Part shown: positions 10,976 to 25,326 of the stretch, in pieces
Layout: each line of letters starts with the position of its first letter
Numbering within the stretch: position 1 is the stretch's first letter
From: Aspidiotus rigidus
Lineage: Eukaryota > Arthropoda > Insecta > Hemiptera > Diaspididae
Length of the DNA: 64,000 bases
Direction of reading: 5' to 3'
Assembly (NCBI GenBank): GCA_035079385.1
Contig: JAVHKY010000071.1
Span: 2,544,001-2,608,000 of the forward strand
Translations under genes and position numbers: made by a program
The notes under the pieces: generated by a model
Seen by the model: the letters and a program-made list of their open reading frames with translations, nothing else
Database searches by the model: none
Told to the model about the DNA's origin: nothing

Positions 10976-12314
10976 CGCCTTAAAATTAATAAGGTAATAC
11001 TGATTCAACTGCCTACTCCAGAATAACTTTCTTGTTGTTTGTATTTTTTGTTGAAAATATTGAAGCTGTATTACATCAAAATAATATTTCAATAATATTA
11101 TGTTTGAACTCTTTTATGATCATATGATTGTTTCAACTCAGTCTAGAAACTCAATAACAGAAGCTTTGTAACTTGAAAAATGACAATCTGACTCATTCAT
11201 CCCACGTCTATGAACGATCCCAACCCTTGTATGACACTCCTGGTTAATTATTCACGTGGAGAGTCCATAGTCATACTTTCTCGCTGTAGCTTTGGATACA
11301 TTCGTTACCCACTCATAAGCACTACCTTTTCCCTTAAATTTGGCATTGTTTGTCATCTTCGCCTTGGAGTAACTCACTCTATACGTACATATATTTCTTT
11401 TGTACCTTCTTTTACATCGTGAACCTGGAGGGTAATTTCAAATAATTATAATATTATTTTACTTGCGAGGTGGGAAATCATAACCATTGATCTCATTACA
11501 ACTGAATTTCTTTTTCAACTTCTCTTCTTTTCCATGTGTACTTTTCCTATCTTTTTTTTTCCTTTCACATTTTATGGGCTAATGGATGTAATATTGATAA
11601 AAATATTGGCTACCAAATCAGAATTTTCAAATTGGTAAATGTCTCTCAATATGAATTCTCTAAAATTTGGAATAGATAGGTACATTCTATTTGTAGCCCT
11701 AAGCAAACAGTTCATTGAAATTGAATTCTTCAGGATAGGAGCAAAAAAAAAATAAATAAATTTACAATACAATATTGAAATATTTGTTTGGAAAAAATGA
11801 TATAATGGGGGAAAAAATAGCCATTTAATTTTCATCATTTCCCAATGCATTAAACGAATAGCGCTTTTAAATGAAAATTTGAAAGATGATTTTGCCGGTA
11901 GGTAGGCTAAAAAGAGAACAGAATTTTTCAATTACGGATACCTGTAGTTTTTTAATAACGTACAGGACACGAAGTACACAAATCTTAGCTAATTTTATAG
12001 TTTGGAATACGGGTACTGATATTCGGATATTGCTAGGTAATTTAATTTTTTTCCACAAACGCGTACACGAAAAGCCAAATCGGTGCCAAAATGCCTCAAG
12101 TCATAGTGATAATCGTAGGCCTATCGTACAAGAAAAATATACGAAAAAAAAAAAACAGGAAAAAACCGCATGCACGAAAAGCCAATTGGTTGTTGAGTGA
12201 TAAGCAAACAATAGGTCTATTTAGTATTATAGATTTACGTATGGGGAGAGAAAGCTATCAATCCGACTCCTTTTTGAGTTATCCTGTATTTCAAAATTAT
12301 AAAAGTATCTATTG
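10976..12314. other. intergenic, nothing recognised
   Basis: AT-rich. A 119-codon minus-strand frame (11572-11931) is compositionally biased (K, F, I, S) and has no domain that I recognise. A direct repeat of 'CACGAAAAGCCAA' occurs at about 12066 and 12173. Confidence 0.4.
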
Positions 12315-13430
12315 ACTTGTCGGTTCTGTTTGTCCTATACTATTATGTCTGGTCTGTTGCACACGACTTCCTTATCCGTTCTGACTGTTCGGTCCCATAG
12401 TATTTTACATTTGTTGTTCTACCACACTTTGGGGAGTATACTTGTAATAGGGGTTCAGCGGCTTTTTGGTTATCCATTTTTTGAGTAGTTACTGGTGGAT
12501 TATTTTTGCCACGTCGTCATGTCGCATTTTATATTTCTCCGGTGCTAGTATACTGCAGCCATTCAATATGTGCGCTACTGTCTCGTTGGCCTTCCCGCAT
12601 TTCCTACATTGGTCCTCTACGTCCGCTTCCTTCATTATCACTTTCCTATAATTGTTCGTTGGTATGACTTGGTCTTGGATTGCTATTGTAAATCCTTCCG
12701 TCTCCGGGTATATTGTGCCTCTCTGGAGCCAGGTGCATGACGCTTGCTTATCCACTGTTGGGCTGTGTAACTCGTTGTAGAATCGCTCGTGGAGTGCCTT
12801 CCCTCGCCATGTGTTTACTCTGGATTGCTTACGCTCCTCTATCTTTTGCTCTAATTCACAATCTTCTTCATTCAGCTTCAGAGGTGTGAGTGCGATATCT
12901 GCTTGAGCTACTTCTTTTATTAATTGGCTAGTCTTTTGTTTCTCCCGGAAGTACTTTCTCATGCCTAATATTTGTCTATCTCTCAGATTTGCTAGACATA
13001 GGAGGCCTCTTCCTCCCTCTCTTCTGGGTAGAATTGTTCTTTCTATGACTGCTTTAGGATGGTGGTATTTAGCTCTTGTTAGGATGGTTCGTATTTCGTT
13101 TATTTCTGTGTCACTCCATGGGATTATTCCGAACGAATATGTTAGTACTGGGATCGCCATTGTATTTATTGCTTTGATTACATTTTTTCCATTCAATTTT
13201 GTTTTGCAGATGGCTTTAAGTCGTCTCGTATACTCTTGCTTCAGCTTTTCTTTCATTCTGCTGACTTCTGTGACTTTGGATTGTTCCATACCTAGATATT
13301 TATATACTTCATTCTCCTGTAGTGCCTCGATCATCGTCTTCTCGCTTTCCGTCTCTATTTCCACTGGCTCCTGTTTCTGTTGGCCTCTGTTTATGGTTAC
13401 TGTTTTGCATTTGTCTACACCAAACGACAT
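12315..13430 (-). pseudogene. R4-type C-terminus: CCHC finger and RLE endonuclease
   Basis: The frame 13430-12489 runs from the RT thumb to a finger CRKCG-x7-H-x4-C, followed by 'YKMRHDDVAKIIHQ' and then a stop. Past the stop, an open stretch in another frame reads 'KILWDRTVRTDKEVVCNRPD', with the RPD and preceding Asp that form the core of the PD-(D/E)XK-like RLE nuclease. A further stop follows 'IIV', and similarity ends at 'DKQNR'. So the nuclease core is present but out of frame, with its end truncated. Confidence 0.7.
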
Positions 13431-14826
13431 TCTGATATCTCATTAGGTATTCCATCTCCCGTTTTGTTCTTCCATATAGCTTGACATCGTCCATGTATAG
13501 TAGATGTGTTAGATTGGCTGCTTTTCCCATTGGGTATCCGTATTTCGTGTCATTCAGCATATTTGATAACGGGTTTAGCGCGAGACAGAACCAGAGTGGG
13601 CTCAACGCATCCCCTTGGAATATCCCTCTTTTTATTTGGATCTGTTCTATTCGGATACTTGTATCTGCACCATTTAGCACCAATGTTGTTTGCCATTTTT
13701 CCATTGCTACTTTCAGGAAGTTGACTATTTTTTCATCTATTTTGTAGATTTCTAGTATCTGCGTTAGCCATGAGTGTGGCACAGTGTCGTACGCTTTTTG
13801 ATAATCTATATATGCCATGTACAAGTTACGTTTCTTCCTGTTTGCTTGTTGTGTTACAACTTGATCTATTATGAGTTGCTCTTTACAGCCTAACGCGTTC
13901 TTCTTACATCCTTTCTGTTGCTCAGCCATAATGCTGTTTTCTTCGCAGTATTTTGTTATTTTTGCCGTTATACCTACATGCTGTTAGTATTTTATATATT
14001 GTTGGGAGGCATGCAATAGGTCTGTACTTTGTTGGATCTTCCGTCTTTTCGCTCTTTGGCTTTAGGTACGTTATGCATTTTGTTACAAAGTCTGGTATTT
14101 TTGTGGGTTGCTCAATAACTTCATTTATAATAGCTGCTATTCTTTCATGGAGCTCCGTAAAGCTTTTATACCAATAATTTTGGATTTTATCTACTCCGGC
14201 TGCCTTCCAGTTGTGGGTCTTCTTTAGTACTGCTACTAGTTCTTCTTTTGTGACTTTGTGATCTGTCATTTTATCTTTCTCCTTCATTTTGTCGCGTTCC
14301 TTTTTAATCCATTCGGCTTGTAAGTCGTGTGTTACTTCTTTTGACCATAGGCTTTCCCAATATTCTTTAACTTCGTTTTCCTTGGGAGGTTTTCCTTGCA
14401 CCGCTCCTTTTATTTCCTTCATTTTCTTGTAGAATAGCTTTTCATTGTTACTGAAGAGTAGGTTGTCCTGCTTCCGTCTGAGGCTTGTCTTGTATCTATT
14501 TAGTCGTGTACTCAGTACTCTTAATCTCTGCTTTAGCGTATCTGCTATTTCCTCAATTGTTGTGTTTTCCTCATATTTTGAATGTTTTCTCGCTTTTTCT
14601 TCTTTAACGATTCTGTTTACTCTGTTCTGCAGTCTTTTAGATGTGTTACCGTTCTGCTTTTGTGTTATTCTCCCTAGTTTGCTACGTATTTCCTTTATTT
14701 GCTTTTCCATTCTTATCTGCCATCTTGGTTTACTTTCTCTTTCTTCCCGGTGTCTGCTGGCTGTGTGTTGTACTTTCCCGCCATTGATTCTAATTTCTGC
14801 TACTGCACTGCAGTATACTGTATCTA
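13431..14826 (-). pseudogene. R4-type reverse transcriptase
   Basis: Key RT blocks are visible: 'WKAAGVDKIQNYWYK' (block 0/1), 'YRPIACLPTIYKILT', 'AYIDYQKAYDTVPHSWL' (first catalytic Asp), 'RGIFQGDALSPLWFCLALNP', and 'LLYMDDVKLYG' with the catalytic YMDD. The frame is broken at about 13970, between 'ILTAC' and the 'EEN..MAEQQKGC' block. It is broken again at about 13440, just after the YMDD block, where roughly a dozen codons seem to be missing before 'MSFGVDKCKTV'. The QGD..SP and YMDD motifs are intact, but the whole cannot be translated as one protein. Confidence 0.8.
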
Positions 14827-15605
14827 CTAGGTCGGCACTGTCATTTTCCCTGTAGCGTTATTTGGGGGTATATTTTTATTTATTATTTTGACAGTATTTT
14901 TTAGTTTCCATGTTATCTTTTGCCGTGGTAGGGGTGGTCTTTCTTCTGGTGCCATTCCGCTAAATTCCAGTAGTGCTTTGCTGAGTTCTTCTTTCACTGT
15001 TGTTAGTAGTTCTTGGTCTACCTCTTCAACGTTCTCTATTTCATCTTCCTTTTGTTGTTCTTTGGCCGACTCGTCTGCTTGTCCGGCATCTTCCTGCGAT
15101 TCTTCTGCTGCCATTGTCTCTTTCTCTTCAGGACCTTCGTTTTCTTCAGGCTCTTCCTGTATTTCCTCTCTCAATTTACTTAGTATATATTCTGGTATGA
15201 ATTTTCTATTCTCGATCGCCCTTTTCTGGTCCGCAACCCTTTGTTCCGGTACCTCCATATTTGGGTACCTTTCTTTAAACACTTCGTGGAGTCTGCTTCT
15301 GTATGATGTGTTGCCGCTTCCCATTCGTGTCAGTCTATAGTAACAGCGCATTATGTATTGGTTCATCTCATCGGTCCATTTTAGTCGCTGTCTTTCTTTT
15401 CCTCCTTTGGTGGTTCCCTTGTTAATCAAAGGGACAACACTTTCAGGGGTTTTTGTTCGTTCCTTGTTTCTTGCCGACCGTTGCACCGGGCCGGTGCGGC
15501 TCGCTTCACGGGGGTTCCCGGTGGTACCATCTGTCCTGTCCCGACTAGTGGAGATACGTCACTAGTCTCGTCCGAGGCTTTTCGTTGGCTTCTAGTACGT
15601 ACCAT
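14827..15605 (-). pseudogene. R4-type ORF, N-terminal region
   Basis: The likely start is the ATG at 15605 (peptide begins MVRTRSQRKASDE). A one-base shift between about 15560 and 15490 then moves the frame into the segment 15486-14827. That segment has a block of the form 'RLKWTDEMNQYIMRCYY...YRSRLHE' and 'RVADQKRAIENRK', which I associate with the Myb-like N-terminal region of insect and nematode R4-type proteins. A long acidic, Glu-rich linker follows. A second frameshift at about 14830 leads into the reverse-transcriptase frame. The domain name is from memory of the family, not a search. Confidence 0.6.
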
Positions 15606-16323
15606 GTTAATGCCTGACGTATTTTATACCTTCTACCAGGTTTGGGGTTCGGCAAGACATACAATACGCAGTACTTGACCTGTATTTGTTAACACTATTG
15701 CTACGGAAGTGAAGGCTACAATGAGCAGTACTTAACCCGTAGGTAGTTGTTAACATTGTTACAGAAGCGAAGGCTTATCCATTGTATGATCGCTCTTGTC
15801 TGTCGGTCTCAATTTCTTGCAGTCCAGTTCCATTGTATCTTCAGCTGCTTGGTCCTGGGTATACAAGGGCTTCATTAACGGCTTTGACCGTGTTTCATAT
15901 CGAGTTGTCCCTCTATTCTCCCATCTCTCACTACTAGTGCGCAGGACACCACCCTAAAGGCGTTCGGGGGGTCCCTCTGCGACTTACCTTTCGGATTCTT
16001 GAGATGGGATTCCTGATGACGACTTTGGCCGGGTTTTCCCAAGAGTTTTCCTTCTCGTGGATGACATGATGTGAACCCTCAGGACTTTCTTCCCCACATT
16101 CCGCTCGGGTTACAGGAAGTCGCTGCATTCCCGGAATACGGTCCCGATTCTTGATGAGAGGTGAGGTGAGATGGTTTATATTTCGGAGTTTTCCTACTCC
16201 TACGTCCATCTGCTTTGGTTACTGGGAACCAGCATAAGCCCCTGCGCGGCGACAACGCAGCAGATTGGGCTTGAGACAGTGTGGCACTTGTCCAAGGACA
16301 TCTCACACTGCCCCCTTGCGGGG

Positions 16324-18839
<2,516 letters not shown>

Positions 18840-18910
18840 AGACATTTTCATTGCAACAATTCTATTTCCTATTTTTGGAACGCTAGAAAAAGGAATCGTC
18901 GCACACTGTG
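18840..18910. mobile_element. diverged Transib-like terminus
   Basis: The end ...TATTTTTGGAACGCTAGAAA...CACACTGTG matches the right terminus of the 959-bp elements (TATTTTTGGCACGCTAGAAT...CCCACTGTG). Read inwards from 18910 it starts CACAGTG and keeps TCTAGCGT followed by CCAAAAATA. I saw no matching left end, so this is a relic or a one-ended fragment. Confidence 0.5.
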
Positions 18911-19021
18911 CTCCTTCATAAAATTATCCACAAAGAAAAGGTCTCAATATTTTATGCGCATCTCAAATAATGGCTACAACCTCACAAAATCTTCAACATA
19001 AGAAACACATTTTGAAAATAT

Positions 19022-19860
19022 AGTTCAAGAAGTGATTGATTTTGTAAGCATAGTTGATGAACAATTAGCAGAGTCGGGTTCCCCAAAGACTTTATTTCTG
19101 GAAGACTCTCAGCCTGAAATTCGTCGTCGACAAAATAAAAAAATACCAGGTGAGAAAGCAAACGATGAACCACTTCTGGATCCCCTCGAAAAATCTTGCG
19201 TTGAAGTATATTGTGGAGTAATGGATACTGCAAGAACAGTAATGAGGTCCAAGCTTTATGATGACGATGGAGAGAGCCGAGAAAAGTGAGAAGGTATTAT
19301 GAGAGATTCTAATTATCTTGACCCTGAAAATTTTGACGAAATTCGAGCCAGTGATCTTCAACCAGACGTCTTCAGGAGTTTCCTTCCATTTATGAAAAAG
19401 ATAGGCTTGGAGGATGAAGTCATGGAGAAGATTTACAAGGAAACTTTTTGGGCTTCATTAGAAAATGGAAGGTTCTACTTTAAGGAATTTTTTTTTTCTT
19501 CCTTCAAAAAACAGCATTGATGTATCAGAAGAATCTAAAGTTGAATCAATGTTCGAGTATGATTTAGTGGATGGTGATGGAATGGAATCAAGGCAGTTGA
19601 TTGAAATTCAGAGGAAGAAATTGGAAAAGCCTTCTTATCAAGCCGGTATTGTTGGACTTCCCGAAAAAATCGACAAAACAGATGTAGGTAGGAAACGTCA
19701 CAATAATTGAATAGTGTTGCGGAGAGTTATCAGTATTGCCATTTCAAAATCTACCATGATCCTCGTTGATACGCCCGCAGTTATTTGGTACAATTCCACT
19801 ACATCTCTGACGGTCTGCACTACTAGTTCGTGTCGACCTTCGACCATATATTACATGGAC
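19022..19860 (+). pseudogene. transposase-like fragment (possibly hAT/ZMYM1-like)
   Basis: Three overlapping frames continue one another: 19032-19289, 19299-19520 and 19465-19710. They are joined across one in-frame stop and one frameshift at a T-run. They read as acidic, charged protein with 'RRRQNKKIPGEKANDEPLLD', 'NYLDPENFDEIRASDLQPD' and 'SMFEYDLVDGDGMESRQ'. The layout (basic patch, then 'VEVY..VMDTARTVMRS', then an acidic helical region) recalls the C-terminal part of zinc-finger-MYM-type hAT transposases. No catalytic residue can be pointed to, so the family is a guess. That it is decayed coding DNA is fairly sure. Confidence 0.35.
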
Positions 19861-20088
19861 ATGCCATACTGATAAGAAGACAAAAGAAATCGAAAGTGAG
19901 AAATACCGAAAAGTGGCACTTCGTCGTAATCAGCTGATTTCTCCTATGTTTTTGCTGAGAAAAAAGGGTCGCTTTTCGTCATTTCTCAAAATCGATTTGT
20001 TTGGCTTCACGTTATGGCATATCCATGTAATATATGCCCAGATGTTCCTGAGAAAAAAAGAGTACTTCCCCAAATTTTCAATTGTGCA

Positions 20089-20089
<1 letters not shown>

Positions 20090-20135
<46 letters not shown>

Positions 20136-20345
20136 TCGCACGGACAATGTGCAGAAAAAGAGAACTAAGAGAGTACTGTTTTATTGAAAAAGAGCACTAA
20201 TTTTATTGAAAAAGAGTACTAAAGAGTACTGATTTTCAGGAAATTCAGGAAAAGAGTACTTTAGAGTACTTTTTGCGATATTTCATAAAAAAGATAGAGT
20301 TCACTTTTCTTACACCATCAAAAGAGTACTTTCCTCTAAAAAGAG
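20090..20345. repeat. poly(A) run and AAAGAGTACT short repeats
   Basis: A run of more than 40 A (about 20090-20133) is followed by about eight copies of AAAGAGTACT or AGAGTACT up to 20345, unevenly spaced. The poly(A) could be the tail of a retroposed sequence on the plus strand, but no source gene is visible upstream. Confidence 0.6.
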
Positions 20346-20830
20346 TATGAAGTATGATCTGGGCAGCCTGTAGGGTCGAAGTGTCGACTCTCGTTTTTAC
20401 CTTCAAGCAACGGCGCAACGCATATATACAAGTGGTATAGGTGTGTCTTCGCCTTTGCCAACAGCCGCAGACTCCGATAATTGTGAATAACTGCGTAAAT
20501 AAGAGAGGACCAACTTCGAATGCCCCATCGAGGAACCAGATCCTGCTGGTACACACTATTTTAATATTTCTACAAGTTGCAGACTATACGATTACTCTTC
20601 CTCTGTCCCTGTTCCTTGTAGCACAAATTGTTCATCCATAGATGTTCGGGAAGGGCCGCGGTCGCTAGGTCTACAAGAGACTTAGGGTTGGGGGTAGGTT
20701 CATCCGACGCTGTTGACAAATGAATCGGTGGTTGCAGAAACAACTTAAGTCATCTTTTATAAATGTTTCACTACACAAAAAAAACGTTTTACGCATTCTT
20801 CCGCCTGTTTTCAACTTAATCTCAATGTCT

Positions 20831-21280
20831 TTAGAACTTTGTGTGGTATTGTACAGTAATGTTACGTAGGTCATACACACATTGAGTTCCTTGGTACCAG
20901 GTAAAAAGAGTGAAGAAAGTTTTGACTCGAGTCGTTTTTGCACATTTTGAAGTTGATCGCAGTAAATCATCAGAAAAATATGACATATCTTGAACAGGGA
21001 ATAGTACAAACATGGAAATTAGAATATCATTTGAAAATAATCGTTCTATCTGTTTTCTCAAAGCATAAAAATCTTCATGACGAAGTCGTGTATTTTCTTT
21101 TTTAAGCCGGTCACGTTCTTCCTTTAGATAAGCCCTTTCATGTTGTAGGACTGGATTGTAAGCTGTTAACGCCTCCTTTTCTTGTTGTGATTTCTTCTTT
21201 TCGGATTCTAATGTCTCGCAAATTCTAACAATGCCGCAACTTACACAATTTTTTGAATCATCATCAGAACTCATCGTCAT
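20831..21280 (-). CDS. hypothetical coiled-coil ORF
   Basis: A 149-codon frame starting from ATG (MTMSSDDDSKNC). Residues 12-20 hold CVSCGIVRIC, and residues 25-80 are strongly heptad-like and charged (LESEKKKSQQEKEALTAY, then ERAYLKEERDRLKKENTRLR), which predicts a coiled coil. After residue 85 the composition changes, so the tail may be read-through into intron or intergenic DNA. On the minus strand just upstream (21328-21372) a short AG...GT-bounded stretch could be a non-coding or short exon. I do not recognise the protein, and host gene or mobile-element gene are both possible. Confidence 0.3.
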   Translation of the reverse strand: MTMSSDDDSKNCVSCGIVRICETLESEKKKSQQEKEALTAYNPVLQHERAYLKEERDRLKKENTRLRHEDFYALRKQIERLFSNDILISMFVLFPVQDMSYFSDDLLRSTSKCAKTTRVKTFFTLFTWYQGTQCVYDLRNITVQYHTKF

Positions 21281-21848
21281 TCATGTTGAACTTCTCAAAC
21301 TCGAAATTAATACACAAGCAGTCACTCACCGACGTTCATCATTGCCTTATCAATCCACACTTCATTCATCATCTGGACAAAACAGAGAAATAGAATAATT
21401 TCATTGTTTCCAACCACTAATTCATGAGATGACTATCGAAAGAACACAAGAACGATCCAGAAAATCAGATCTTATGTACTCGTAAAAAAAAAAAACATTT
21501 TCTCAGATTAGTTTTGTGTTGCTGGAATCCTTCTTTCATAGAGTGGTTCATTCTTAGTAGGTATCATGTATTTCCTTGCTGCTGGCTGCAACTCTGTACC
21601 AATATGAAGTTCAAAACGACTCAAGTCATGACTTGAGCTGTTTTTGCAAAAACTTCAAAATGATGAAACGACTTAAGTCCTCACTTGAGTTGTTTTTGCA
21701 CACTTTCTTTTTTTCTGGTCCCCCATACTGGTACTTCTGTAACCGTGACTAAAGTTTTTTCTCTCCCAATGTCTCTTTCCGAGGAAGATGATGTAAAAAT
21801 CCGGATTTTCAAAAAAAGGTGACTTAAGTTGTTTCTGCAACCACCGAT

Positions 21849-22198
21849 TCAAATGGTCTGTCTCATGTTTTCTCTCTTTAGTAATTGACTGAGTATCCTC
21901 TCCAAAGCACCGCGCACTTTCACGGGCGGCGACAGCGTTGGCTGCGTCTTAGCTAATTTCTTAATGTCTTCGACTGCAACCTGCGCCTGTATACCAGCAT
22001 GGTCTAGAGGATGCAAGTGCTTTGAAGTAGTAGGCCCACATGCAACAGTGATTGAATCCAATGGCCGCGCGCTTTAAAATGTTACTGCAGCTTCACCGGC
22101 CCTCCATTTGTGACAGTCCCAGTACACATAGCCGCCTCTCCGTTGTGACCTGACTTACATGAAACCGTCCATTACCAGTTTCGTTCCAACTATGTATT
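21849..22198 (-). pseudogene. FLYWCH/Mutator-like 5' fragment
   Basis: On the minus strand, 22198-22076 reads 'GTKLVMDGFM', a stop, then 'VRSQRRGGYVYWDCHKW'. This fits the FLYWCH zinc-finger pattern (K.L..DGF.Y..., Y.W.C), with the expected Tyr replaced by a stop and the last Cys and His not clear. In another frame, 22061-21849 follows with an 'HLHPLDHAGIQAQVAVEDIKK' segment, like the H.H linker found after FLYWCH fingers in insect Mutator-like proteins. No transposase core follows. It is a broken 5' piece. Confidence 0.5.
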
Positions 22199-23289
22199 TT
22201 AGCTATTTCACATTCATCTACGTTAAAGAAAGTGTGGCGTACAACTGTCGCGCGTTGCAGTACCTTCTTTCATAAAATTTGCTATGGAACTCTTAATCGG
22301 GTTACATACTATACTCGTACTTGAGAGATGTCAGGAAAATATTTTGAGAAAATTGACGTCGGGTAAAATAGTGCCTAGAGAAGGATTTCGGGCACATTGA
22401 CGTCGGGTAAAAATACTGTCGGGGAAGAAACTTTCAGATTTCCTTTTCGGGACTTTTCAACAGAATTGTTTACCATGCGTGTATTCATTGCTAGTTAGAT
22501 ATGAATGGTATTCTTTCGCATACACAAATGTTTATTATCTATACAAAATTGCTATGACATTCTCCAGGTAGAATGCGAAAGTAAATTTTCTAAACTTGAA
22601 GTTAAATATTAAGTTACGAAACTTGCTGAGAGATGTACCGTTGGATGGAAGCTCATGTTGATGTCTTGTGAAACCGAAATATTGAACCAAATAATTCAGA
22701 GATATTATAGTTTAGCTGTATCAGAAAAGTAGAACATTATTAGCTGATAAGTTACTTTTTTGACTTTTCTAGTAGGTACCTAAGTAATATGGCAAAATAT
22801 TAATTGTATATATTAAAAGAAACAAACTAACATAATGAATAAAGCTAATGCTATTTTGATGATGTTTTTGATGTTCAATGTTGAATATGAACCAATTTCA
22901 TATAAGATTTGTTCCCATACATAGCAAAAAATCTCTAGTGATAATATTATTGCGCGGATTGCGCGCGAGAGCTGGCCGGTACAAATATTTCCCAAATGCT
23001 ATCGTACTCGTACTGTTAATACAACCCTGAGATAATGTGTTCGCAGCGTGTGTAGTGGCAGGACGAAGAATACCATCATAATATGAATAATTTGCATGGA
23101 ATTGAGACATTTTTATTTTCTGTGTTGAATGTGCGTTGAAATTGATTGATGGATTCAAAACTTAGCTACGTATATTTTATTTTATTGCGACGTTGTTGCG
23201 ATCGCGGATAATGCAGAAAAATTGACTTTGATTATCAAATTTAGTATAGTGAAATGTTGGTAATAAATACGCTAGGTACTGCGTAATCT
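22199..23289. other. intergenic, nothing recognised
   Basis: AT-rich. Two minus-strand frames (22813-22995 and 22898-23158) show no known domain. Confidence 0.35.
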
Positions 23290-23600
23290 TTTACCGACTT
23301 TTTGACTGAAAAATAAAGAATTACTTCCGATACAGTTTTGGCTGATGAGCCCGGGAATGAATTTTCTCGACGTTTTATATGTTCTAGATCATTGAGAGAC
23401 TAATTAAAAAATTTCAGGTTTCTTTATATTTATATATTTATTTATGACGTTTTTTTTGTTAGCTCAACTCTTCCAAAACTATAACGAGTGAATTTCCTTT
23501 AAACTTGCTCAAATTATAGTTGTGTATCTGAAGTTGTGTATGTGATTTTTTAATATGGATCGGCTGATTATTTGAGCAGTTCCCAATTTTCTCTCAAATT
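23290..23600 (+). repeat. dispersed repeat family A copy
   Basis: It has 'TTACCGACTTTTTGACTGAA', then 'GAATGAATTTTCTCGACG', a TTTA-rich tract at about 23425-23445, and a weak version of the 'CAACTCTTCCAAAACTAT...GATCGGCTGA' end. The order is the same as at 3181-3515. Confidence 0.55.
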
Positions 23601-24423
23601 AATTTGTTATTGCCAATTCTTGGAAACCATCCAATCAATCGTCTTCTTATAACTGCACGATGGATGATACAGTTTATTCAACATACGTATAGCTAACGAG
23701 AAATTTTGGGGTCATTTGGATGAGTGATTTTTAATAGTAATTCTCAAGATGATGAATGAATCAAATCGATTTATTAGAGTCCTCAAAATCGTATTGTATA
23801 AGTCATGAATTACGTATGCATAGCATTTAGTGGCTGGGAGAATTCCTTATGAACAACCATATAATAAGATAGAAAAATCATTTACTTTTAAAATGCACGT
23901 GCTAAGTGATTGACGGACCTAAAATGTGAGTACTAAAGTTTGCGTGCGTGGAAACACATCAGTTCGGCAGTTACCTAGTGCAGAGTGTTTCGCCGAGGAG
24001 ATTCTTCAAACACTCAAGTATCGATACCGGAATTGAAGAAAACAAAATAAATGCTTGTATGCTACTCGCACCAAACTCGCACCCACTCCAAAATGAGGAC
24101 GAGCGGCTGCACATGCAAGACAATGGGTTATTCTATAGTAAAAAAGTGCGACTCGGATGAAAGAATAGGTACCTACATAATTTTATTGGAGACTTGGCTA
24201 ATTTGATCGCCGATATCTTACATGCCGCCATACTTTAAGAAAAAACCGCAATTACGCAGCAGCATAATCATTACCGATTTTTCAACTCGAAATTTAACTA
24301 CCCCTCTAAATTCAACTAGGTATGTAATTACCCATAGTAATCAAGAATATACGCGGCTAAATTTTATACCACTTAGAATTCAGCCACTATCGGAGTCCCT
24401 TCTTTTTCTTTCCTCGTGTCCTA
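23601..24423. other. intergenic, nothing recognised
   Basis: Short frames only (23948-24160 and 24222-24479, plus), without domain or repeat partners that I could see. Confidence 0.35.
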
Positions 24424-25326
24424 TACTTCACCTTTTACCCGCAGAGTGTCTTCTGTATGTGGATGGTACACAAGTGTAGAGTAGGCCATAGCGTGATCCT
24501 TAATTTGTTTGTATCGTTCTGTATCCATCTTCTTCTTCATAACCGGAGCTGCAAATGCAAATACCTGGTTCCATGGTTCTTCAAAACTTAGCATTGTGGC
24601 TATCAAGTTACTCGGAACAGGCGCTTCATCAACTCCAATCTGTCAAAAAGACCGACTGAGCTTGCTCCGCTCATACTTCCCTGCCTCACACTCAAATACG
24701 ATGTGCTGTCGTCCATCACTCCGCGGTGGATTGTAATGTGAACAAGCTTCCTACTCAATCTTCCTTAGCCTCTATGAAGTATAAAATTAACAGTTTCTTC
24801 GTGGGTACAAACCATATTGGTATCAATCTCATGAAGGTAATTGTTGAACCAGCCATCGCCGCTCAACATCTGCTCAGGAGAAAATGCAGCTGACTATGGT
24901 CTAAGATCATCCACTCATCAAGGTTGTGCATTAACACACTAGTCTTCCATACTCCTAACTCAATATGAGCAATACACATTTTCCACTTCTCAAGCAATGA
25001 ACGCCTGGCCTCCTGCTTGATCTGCGAAGCCTCTTGATCAGTCTTTGTCCTCTTCTTTGCTTTGAGTATCACCGCTCTCTCCTCAACAGGAGCTCAATTG
25101 CTGGTGAACGTGCTAATACGCAAAAAGCCTCCAACAAGACAGTGCGGTAGGTACTAACACATCTGCTTCTTAACCCTCTCTCTCCTTCTATAGAGTATAT
25201 TTATTGAGTTGGTCCATACTAGGGAATCATATATACAAGTATCGATTTTGCGGTGCTCATCATAATCCCTCTTCTTGCGTCCTTTGACCCTTCTAAGTTT
25301 GTCATCAAGTGGCTTAGGTAGGCCAC
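24424..25326 (-). pseudogene. R1-type retrotransposon, RT C-terminal part
   Basis: Read on the minus strand from 25326: 'VAYLSHLMTNLEGSKDARRG', then 'RTVLLEAFCVLARSPAIELL', then 'KWKMCIAHIELGVWKTSVL...LDEWM', then 'QHIVFECEAGKYERSKLS', and last 'NLIATMLSFEEPWNQVF'. This is the order of conserved blocks at the C-terminus of R1-clade Pol proteins, including the H...C of the terminal gag-like knuckle. Many stops and frameshifts interrupt it. The upstream half of the same gene lies at 30204-30560, on the far side of the Ty3/gypsy insertion, and the reading frame continues across when the insertion is ignored. Confidence 0.75.

Noticed and set aside
12961..13446. 161-codon plus-strand hydrophobic frame that looks like a membrane protein
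   Set aside because: Antisense of the R4-type reverse transcriptase; the conserved blocks lie on the minus strand.
14888..15340. 150-codon plus-strand Ser-rich frame
   Set aside because: It is the antisense shadow of the acidic linker of the R4-type ORF.
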